From NCBI GenBank assembly GCA_964624875.1, contig CAZUZA010000030.1:1-17578 (forward strand): 17,578 nt of DNA, written 5' to 3'. Shown one piece after another: positions 13,242-17,578 of this stretch. A program made the translations under genes and the position numbers. The notes under the pieces are model-generated. The model did no database searches. It was not told the DNA's origin and was given only the letters and a program-made list of their open reading frames with translations. How positions within the stretch are numbered: position 1 is the stretch's first letter; each line of letters starts with the position of its first letter. Source of the DNA: Atopostipes sp964624875 (GTDB lineage Bacteria > Bacillota > Bacilli > Lactobacillales > Carnobacteriaceae_A).

Positions 13242-14414
13242 TTAATTCGCCCCCCATGCAATATATTTTTGACGTGTCATGCGTTTTGATGTTACGAATA
13301 AGATAAGTTCGGTGACGGCTAATGTGATACCTAGCACCACTAACCCACTCATATAAATATCTAAGTCCGCTATACCCGTAGTTAAGCCATGTTCACCGAT
13401 AATAATTTTCCCAAACGAAAGGTAACTTGTCGGTAAATAAGCCAGGTTAAACGGTAAAACGTCTCCGGTGTAAGCATCCATATAAATCTTTGAAAAGAAG
13501 ACGATGAAAATCAATAAGCCCATCGAAACAACGGCTTGCCCAGTCCATAAACTGATTAGCGTATTTAAACGAGTGAACAAAATAAATAAGATAAAAATAT
13601 ACGGAAGTGTGCGCAGGAGGAACCAACCGATCGTCAGACCACTACCCGTAAACGGAAGGCTAATTGGATAAAACAGACCTCCAAAGCCATGTAATAGACC
13701 GTTCACTAAGTAAAACACCCCAAAGAAAACCACGTAAAAAGCCAGCACAAAGCCTAAAGCCGTCAGCGATTGCACAAGTAAATAGCCTTGCCAGCGCAAT
13801 GGAAGTCCGGATTTTTGTGTCGATAAGGTTAAGTCTTTTGTATGGACATCACTAATCATAAAAATAAGTCCGCTAAGTAAAATTAATGGTCCCATTCCGA
13901 TTAAAAATAAATGAATTTGCTGCAAACTCGTAATTTCATGCACCACATGGAAATTTAAGTTCGGCACTTGCTCACGATAAGCTTGGTTCTTAATAAATAA
14001 CGGATCCTCACCAAATATGTCATAAAACAAACTGGCAATATCCGTGTCCGTCGTTGTTGGCGCCCAAACGTCTTTCAGCTCAAGGTAACGATAAATATCC
14101 CCATGCTTAATCGTCGTATAAAGCTCACGCTGCGCCCCAAATTCAAATTCTTGTTCTATGTAAGCCGTCGTACCAGTCATAATGCTCGGCGCAATGTGTC
14201 CATTGTCTTTCGCATTTTGAGCCTGTACCGCATTCCCAGTCATCTCCGTGCGCAACTCTTCCATATCTTCGTCATAATTGCTACGGAAATCTGGCGCAAA
14301 TAACAGTACATAAATCAGCATCAAACCAAGCATAATCAGCATAAAGAGCCGGTTCTTCTGGTTTCGCCACATATACTTCGTCGTTTCTTCGATTGTCTGT
14401 GTGATTTTACCCAC
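13242..14414 (-). CDS. ABC-2 type permease with large extracytoplasmic domain (first permease of the operon)
   Basis: A 390-residue membrane protein and the first gene of the operon. A membrane segment near residues 23-41 (LFMLIMLGLMLIYVLLF) is followed by about 120 residues predicted outside, then five segments, for example HLFLIGMGPLILLSGLIFMI, FVLAFYVVFFGVFYLV and MSGLVVLGITLAVTELILFV. It ends with a basic tail. The preferred start is GTG at 14412-14414, with AAGGAAG 9 nt upstream; an in-frame GTG at 14423 touches the ribosome binding site and is less likely. The following permease starts immediately after its stop. Together with the ATPase and the lipoprotein it suggests an exporter for a peptide, lipid or antimicrobial; the substrate is unknown. 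Confidence 0.87.
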   Translation of the reverse strand: MGKITQTIEETTKYMWRNQKNRLFMLIMLGLMLIYVLLFAPDFRSNYDEDMEELRTEMTGNAVQAQNAKDNGHIAPSIMTGTTAYIEQEFEFGAQRELYTTIKHGDIYRYLELKDVWAPTTTDTDIASLFYDIFGEDPLFIKNQAYREQVPNLNFHVVHEITSLQQIHLFLIGMGPLILLSGLIFMISDVHTKDLTLSTQKSGLPLRWQGYLLVQSLTALGFVLAFYVVFFGVFYLVNGLLHGFGGLFYPISLPFTGSGLTIGWFLLRTLPYIFILFILFTRLNTLISLWTGQAVVSMGLLIFIVFFSKIYMDAYTGDVLPFNLAYLPTSYLSFGKIIIGEHGLTTGIADLDIYMSGLVVLGITLAVTELILFVTSKRMTRQKYIAWGAN

Positions 14415-14456
14415 TCCTACCACCTTCCTTTTCGTCGTTTCTAGCGTTCATTAGAG

Positions 14457-14482
14457 TAAAATGAACAATTGTACACATTTTA
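14457..14482. promoter_or_regulatory. Inverted-repeat operator candidate of the two-permease ABC operon
   Basis: The outer arms TAAAATG and CATTTTA are perfectly inverted around a 12-base centre. An inner palindrome ACAATTGT, flanked by TGA..TCA-like edges, is offset by one base. It covers the predicted start point (about 14479) and the early leader, a position suited to a repressor. Confidence 0.45.
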
Positions 14483-14485
14483 ATA

Positions 14486-14513
14486 ATTTTATCATAAACC
14501 AAACCATTATCAA
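14486..14513 (-). promoter_or_regulatory. Promoter of the two-permease ABC operon
   Basis: On the minus strand TTGATA (14508-14513) and TAAAAT (14486-14491) are separated by 16 nt, and TGA directly before the -10 makes it an extended -10. The leader to the GTG start is about 65 nt. Of the remaining non-coding stretch to 14912, 14514-14640 shows nothing beyond a minus frame that ends at 14549, followed by the repeat array, the gap and a terminator. Confidence 0.75.
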
Positions 14514-14640
14514 AGAAGTTCTCATAATAGATATACTTTTTATTTTAATTACAGTAACCGATTATTTGCCTCATCTTCCTGGTGAAATAGCTGCCGCCTG
14601 TAGAAGCAGTTATTGCTAATTGCCCTATTTATATCACATC

Positions 14641-14657
14641 GCTCGGGTCTAACGAGC
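14641..14657. repeat. Variant palindromic repeat at the left border of gap 2
   Basis: GCTCG-GGTCTAA-CGAGC is a 5-bp hairpin touching the N run. Its reverse complement, CTCGTTAGACCCGAG, aligns with CTCGATTAGCCGAG in the main repeat. It looks like a diverged, inverted member of the same family. Confidence 0.5.
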
Positions 14658-14757
14658 NNNNNNNNNNNNNNNNNNNNNNNNNNNNNNNNNNNNNNNNNNN
14701 NNNNNNNNNNNNNNNNNNNNNNNNNNNNNNNNNNNNNNNNNNNNNNNNNNNNNNNNN
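14658..14757. other. Assembly gap 2 (100 N)
   Basis: Exactly 100 N, a placeholder of unknown true length. Both borders are palindromic repeats, and at least two tandem units lie to its right. The missing sequence is probably a longer array. Confidence 0.95.
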
Positions 14758-14827
14758 TTATCTTCTCGATTAGCCGAGAATCGAGCACATAATTTTGGTT
14801 ATCTTCTCGATTAGCCGAGAATCGAGC
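14758..14827. repeat. Two tandem 41-nt palindromic repeat units
   Basis: Two identical 29-nt units (14758-14786 and 14799-14827) are separated by ACATAATTTTGG, giving a period of 41 nt. Each begins TTATCTTCTCGATT, has the loop AGCCGAG and ends AATCGAGC. CTCGATT/AATCGAG form a 7-bp stem; a CTCG/CGAG alternative pairing also exists. The period is not a multiple of three and open frames through it shift, so it is not coding. The last unit abuts the terminator at 14830. Confidence 0.9.
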
Positions 14828-14829
14828 GC

Positions 14830-14872
14830 AAAAAAGACGTTTGAAATCCCTTGGGATTTCAAGCGTCTTTTT
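14830..14872. terminator. Bidirectional intrinsic terminator of the second ABC operon
   Basis: AAGACG-T-TTGAAATCCC and GGGATTTCAA-G-CGTCTT form a 16-bp stem with one mismatch and a two-base apex. There are A and T runs on both sides, so it works in both directions. It lies 40 nt after the stop of the large permease gene. Confidence 0.93.
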
Positions 14873-14912
14873 AATTTTATTCCAATAACCATTCCATTTG
14901 CACAATTAATTA

Positions 14913-16538
14913 TTATGCATTAAATTTCACCCAGAATTTTTTCTTCGAATACATGTACGCACCGTACGTGATGCCAACCAGTAAAACTAAGATGAGGATG
15001 GAAATCCCGAGCGTGACCATAGGAGTGGTTTGTGTGAATATCCAGAAACTGAGCGCCATTAGTCCGAACATTGCTGCTAAGAAGAGAATGAACTTGAAAA
15101 TCATACTGATAAATTGGTTCATCCCTCTTTGCATGAGCTCCGTGAAATTGCTCCAGTTTAGATTCAGGAGGCGATAGTCACGCATGTAGTAGTAAACGGT
15201 TGTGAGATACGTCCCGACTGAGTAGCCGATGACGACGTTTAGAAACACAAGTATCGGTAATTTAATGAAAATCGCTGTGATGCCGATAATGATGACGCCG
15301 AGTAGCCATTCCACTGCATACGCAAACCAAAACTTGAATTGCATGTATTGACGGAAGGACATCGGGATCGATTTGATGTAATGGAAATTTTCTTTATCAA
15401 ATGAAATGATGACGCCTGGCAGTGAAATTTCGGTAATCAGTACAATAGCCAGAACGACTCCAATTAGCATGTATAGTCCCCAGAAATGAGAAAAATCCGA
15501 TAGCATCGCTAAACTAAAGCCGCCCCCATCAATTAAAGCCGGAGCGATAAAGATGAATGGGAAATAGAGTTTTGAAAAAAGCATTTGTAAAATAAAAGTC
15601 GTGTCTTGTAGTTGACGCAATTGATAACGCGCAAAGACGTGCCATTTCGAGCGATATGGCTGGGTTGCTTTCTTTCCTTGTTTCGCTTTCGACTTCTTAC
15701 GCTTCGCAGGACTTCTCTGCCCTTCCGAATACAATTCCGGAATAACCTTCCAAAATGTATAAGCTAGCAGTACGACTGCTAAAACAATCCATCCACTTAA
15801 TTTCATCCAACCAGCTAAAAATAGACCCGGCACAAACATTTCAAAAAAGCCGATAAACAATGGATTTGCGGGTGGGTCAAGGACCATCTCCATTCCATCT
15901 GGATCTGAATCAACCGTGTAAAATACTAAAAAGATCACGACAAACATCGCAATGTAAATAAATATTGTCAGTACTTTCTTGTGCTTCACATAAAGTGGAA
16001 TTTTATGCAGCAAGTGAATCAAGATAAACGGAATGAACACCATCCCAATCATCAGTAACACCGTATTAAACAAGGCTGCTAAAACGACGTAGATTATATT
16101 GGTACCTGCTTGCGTCCCTAACATCACCATTAAAACAAACGGCAATAAGAATAAAGCTAGTGTGTTCAACAAAATCGTCAGCATCTTCGATAAGAATAAT
16201 TCACTCATTGAAAACGGCAAGGATAAGTATTCACTCAAGTTATTGTTATCATCGTAAAATAAGTTAAAGATGAGCTGAAAAACTTGCATGAAAACAAATA
16301 ACACCATAAAACCAATCGATTGTGTAAATAAGCCGGGAAACATTGGTAGTGGGATTCTGAATAATAGCGTCCCTATAAATATGCCATAAATAAATAAGAA
16401 TAATACGTTTTGCAATAGCACACGCCACCACAAGTTCGACTTCGCTACCTTATTGCTTTTACCATCTTGATTGGCTTGCCGATTCGATTGCAGTAAGTCT
16501 ACAATAACGAGGTCTTTCGTTTGTTTCCAACGAATCAT
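14913..16538 (-). CDS. Large ABC exporter permease (about 12 membrane segments)
   Basis: A 541-residue polytopic membrane protein, roughly twice the size of a simple ABC-2 permease. About six segments lie in residues 38-270 and six more in 315-535. A very basic cytoplasmic linker (KRKKSKAKQGKK, around 285-297) separates the halves, so one chain may supply both permease halves. Segments include VLLQNVLFLFIYGIFIGTLL, LLIGMVFIPF-type stretches and GISILILVLLVGITYGAYMY. The start ATG overlaps the stop of the upstream ATPase by four bases (ATGA), with AAGGTGA 7 nt upstream. It forms a two-gene export unit with that ATPase and ends at a strong terminator. Similar pairs are widespread in Lactobacillales with no established substrate. 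Confidence 0.9.
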   Translation of the reverse strand: MIRWKQTKDLVIVDLLQSNRQANQDGKSNKVAKSNLWWRVLLQNVLFLFIYGIFIGTLLFRIPLPMFPGLFTQSIGFMVLFVFMQVFQLIFNLFYDDNNNLSEYLSLPFSMSELFLSKMLTILLNTLALFLLPFVLMVMLGTQAGTNIIYVVLAALFNTVLLMIGMVFIPFILIHLLHKIPLYVKHKKVLTIFIYIAMFVVIFLVFYTVDSDPDGMEMVLDPPANPLFIGFFEMFVPGLFLAGWMKLSGWIVLAVVLLAYTFWKVIPELYSEGQRSPAKRKKSKAKQGKKATQPYRSKWHVFARYQLRQLQDTTFILQMLFSKLYFPFIFIAPALIDGGGFSLAMLSDFSHFWGLYMLIGVVLAIVLITEISLPGVIISFDKENFHYIKSIPMSFRQYMQFKFWFAYAVEWLLGVIIIGITAIFIKLPILVFLNVVIGYSVGTYLTTVYYYMRDYRLLNLNWSNFTELMQRGMNQFISMIFKFILFLAAMFGLMALSFWIFTQTTPMVTLGISILILVLLVGITYGAYMYSKKKFWVKFNA

Positions 16539-17317
16539 AACGAATCACCTTCGTCTGTAACAGTATCATTATTCGAAGGATACGCCTGTGCCTCACGTCC
16601 CGCAATTTTTAAGTAAATTGTTTCAAGTGACTCATTTTCGTTTTGCGCTTGCAAGTCTTCAATCGTCCCGTTATAAAGCACTTCGCCTTTTCTTAAAATC
16701 ACAATTTCATCACAGAGTTCCTGTGCATTTTCTAAGTTATGCGTTGAGAATAGAACAATCTTCCCCTCATTCGCATGGCTACGCATCAATTGTTTCAAGT
16801 CAAAAATAGCCTGTGGATCCAAACCAGTCATCGGCTCGTCCAACACCCAAATATCCGGATTCGCTAATAGCGCACCCACTAAAAATGTCTTTTGACGCAT
16901 TCCGTGTGAGAACGTCTCGATTAATTCATCGGCATTTCCTGCAATATCAAATAAATCTGAAAAATAATTCAAACGTGATATGTATTGATCTTCTGGAACA
17001 TCATAAGCCGTCCCCATTAATTCCCAGTATTCACTAGCTCTCAAGCGTAAAAACACGTTCGGCGAATCAGCCACATAGCCAATTTTTTGCTTAATCCCTT
17101 GACGGTCGTCTTCCAGCAATTCACCATCCACAGAAACTTCCCCTTCTGTCTGGTTAATAATACTTACTAAAATTTTAATCGCTGTCGTTTTTCCAGCTCC
17201 ATTATGCCCAATCAGTCCAAAAATCTGACCATCTTTAATCGTAAACGAAACATTTTTCAACGCGTCCGTCCCCGTCACGCCACCGTAATTCTTCGTAACT
17301 TGGTTAAATTCAATCAT
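16535..17317 (-). CDS. ABC transporter ATP-binding protein of the second export system
   Basis: A 260-residue ATPase with Walker A GHNGAGKTT (37-45), signature FSHGMRQK (136-143), Walker B WVLDEPMTGLDP (157-168) and switch histidine H193 in STHN. It is of the CcmA/YthP-like exporter type with a short C-terminal tail. The start at 17317 follows GGAGGG with 5 nt spacing; an ATG nine codons upstream (17344) lies in the promoter region and has no ribosome binding site. It is cotranscribed with the large permease, overlapping it by four bases. The promoter upstream carries a clear inverted repeat over its -10, so the operon is probably repressed. The exported compound is unknown. Confidence 0.93.
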   Translation of the reverse strand: MIEFNQVTKNYGGVTGTDALKNVSFTIKDGQIFGLIGHNGAGKTTAIKILVSIINQTEGEVSVDGELLEDDRQGIKQKIGYVADSPNVFLRLRASEYWELMGTAYDVPEDQYISRLNYFSDLFDIAGNADELIETFSHGMRQKTFLVGALLANPDIWVLDEPMTGLDPQAIFDLKQLMRSHANEGKIVLFSTHNLENAQELCDEIVILRKGEVLYNGTIEDLQAQNENESLETIYLKIAGREAQAYPSNNDTVTDEGDSL

Positions 17318-17339
17318 GTAGTCCCTCCATTTATGTAAA

Positions 17340-17363
17340 TACATATGGTTATAAACATATGTA
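17340..17363. promoter_or_regulatory. Inverted-repeat operator of the second ABC operon
   Basis: TACATATG and CATATGTA are perfect 8-bp inverted arms separated by 8 bases. They enclose the -10 box completely, so a dimeric repressor bound here would block RNA polymerase. The regulator is not encoded in the window. Confidence 0.65.
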
Positions 17364-17376
17364 CATTAAGTGTAAA
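17348..17376 (-). promoter_or_regulatory. Promoter of the second ABC operon
   Basis: On the minus strand TTTACA (17371-17376) and TATAAC (17348-17353) are separated by 17 nt, leaving a leader of about 25 nt. Upstream, 17377-17578 shows no gene that can be supported. Confidence 0.75.
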
Positions 17377-17578
17377 ACAAGTCTGTAAAACATGCAATTT
17401 AATTGACTAGATTCCAAGTATAAAAAACTCTCGGTGAAATAGATGTATTGAGTGATCATAGCAAGTATCCAGTAACCTATGGATGACTCGTTAAGATGCA
17501 ATTAGCTGGGTGAGTTGTACGAGTTAAGAGTGCCTATTCCTTAGACTCTAAATTGAATCCTAAGATACCTGGTTCAAT

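Noticed and set aside
14549..14657. Minus-strand open frame leaving gap 2 (ends ...QLFHQEDEANNRLL)
   Set aside because: It may be the end of a gene, but it starts in the repeat hairpin and the N run, has no terminator after its stop and no recognisable domain. Too weak to annotate.
14758..14827. CRISPR-like repeat array
   Set aside because: The interval between repeats is only 12 nt, the unit is a near-complete palindrome and no cas gene is present; it fits an intergenic palindromic repeat family instead.
17487..17520. ACTCGT...ACGAGT inverted repeat upstream of the second ABC operon
   Set aside because: The arms are only six bases with a loop of over 20 bases, there is no T tract, and it bears no relation to the promoter found.
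17534..17578. Fourteen codons open to the right edge on the minus strand, ending LGFNLESKE
   Set aside because: It could be the end of a neighbouring gene, but the length is too short to distinguish from chance and no terminator follows.

Overview
The window looks like chromosomal DNA of a low-GC Gram-positive bacterium, most probably a member of the Lactobacillales (Carnobacteriaceae/Enterococcaceae-like). The grounds are AGGAGG-type ribosome binding sites, intrinsic terminators with long T tracts, CcpA-type cre sites, a trehalose PTS, a Vga-type ABC-F protein and a pneumococcal-type NADPH oxidase homologue. The species cannot be named from the sequence. Two runs of exactly 100 N (2731-2830 and 14658-14757) are scaffold gaps. 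Both sit inside the same family of short palindromic repeats, which probably broke the assembly.

Left part (1-2930): the 5' part of a trehalose PTS EIIBC gene runs leftwards from a promoter that carries a cre site and two TreR-like operators. Divergently, a glycine/arginine-rich membrane protein with a TPM-like domain is encoded, followed by an NADPH-dependent FMN reductase. Then come a terminator, the first repeat array/gap and a second terminator that has no visible gene of its own.

Middle part (2960-8250): a tandem VOC/PhnB-like protein and a GNAT acetyltransferase run leftwards. The GNAT gene is preceded by a leader with a three-codon minicistron and an intrinsic terminator. A rightward gene encodes a NOX-type transmembrane flavocytochrome with a full bis-heme histidine pattern. 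It converges, through a shared terminator, on a Vga-type ABC-F ribosome-protection gene. The roughly 260-nt leader of the ABC-F gene has a strong promoter, a short ORF, a terminator touching the ribosome binding site and a matching antiterminator sequence.

Right part (8259-17578, all leftwards): a thiolase, then an operon read in the order ABC-2 permease, ABC-2 permease, ATPase, repeat-containing lipoprotein, YbgC/FadM-like thioesterase. The genes touch or overlap. Its promoter has an extended -10 and an inverted repeat over the start point. The second repeat array/gap follows, then a second ABC exporter (ATPase plus a large permease) with an inverted-repeat operator over its -10. No rRNA, tRNA, CRISPR array or complete mobile element was seen.
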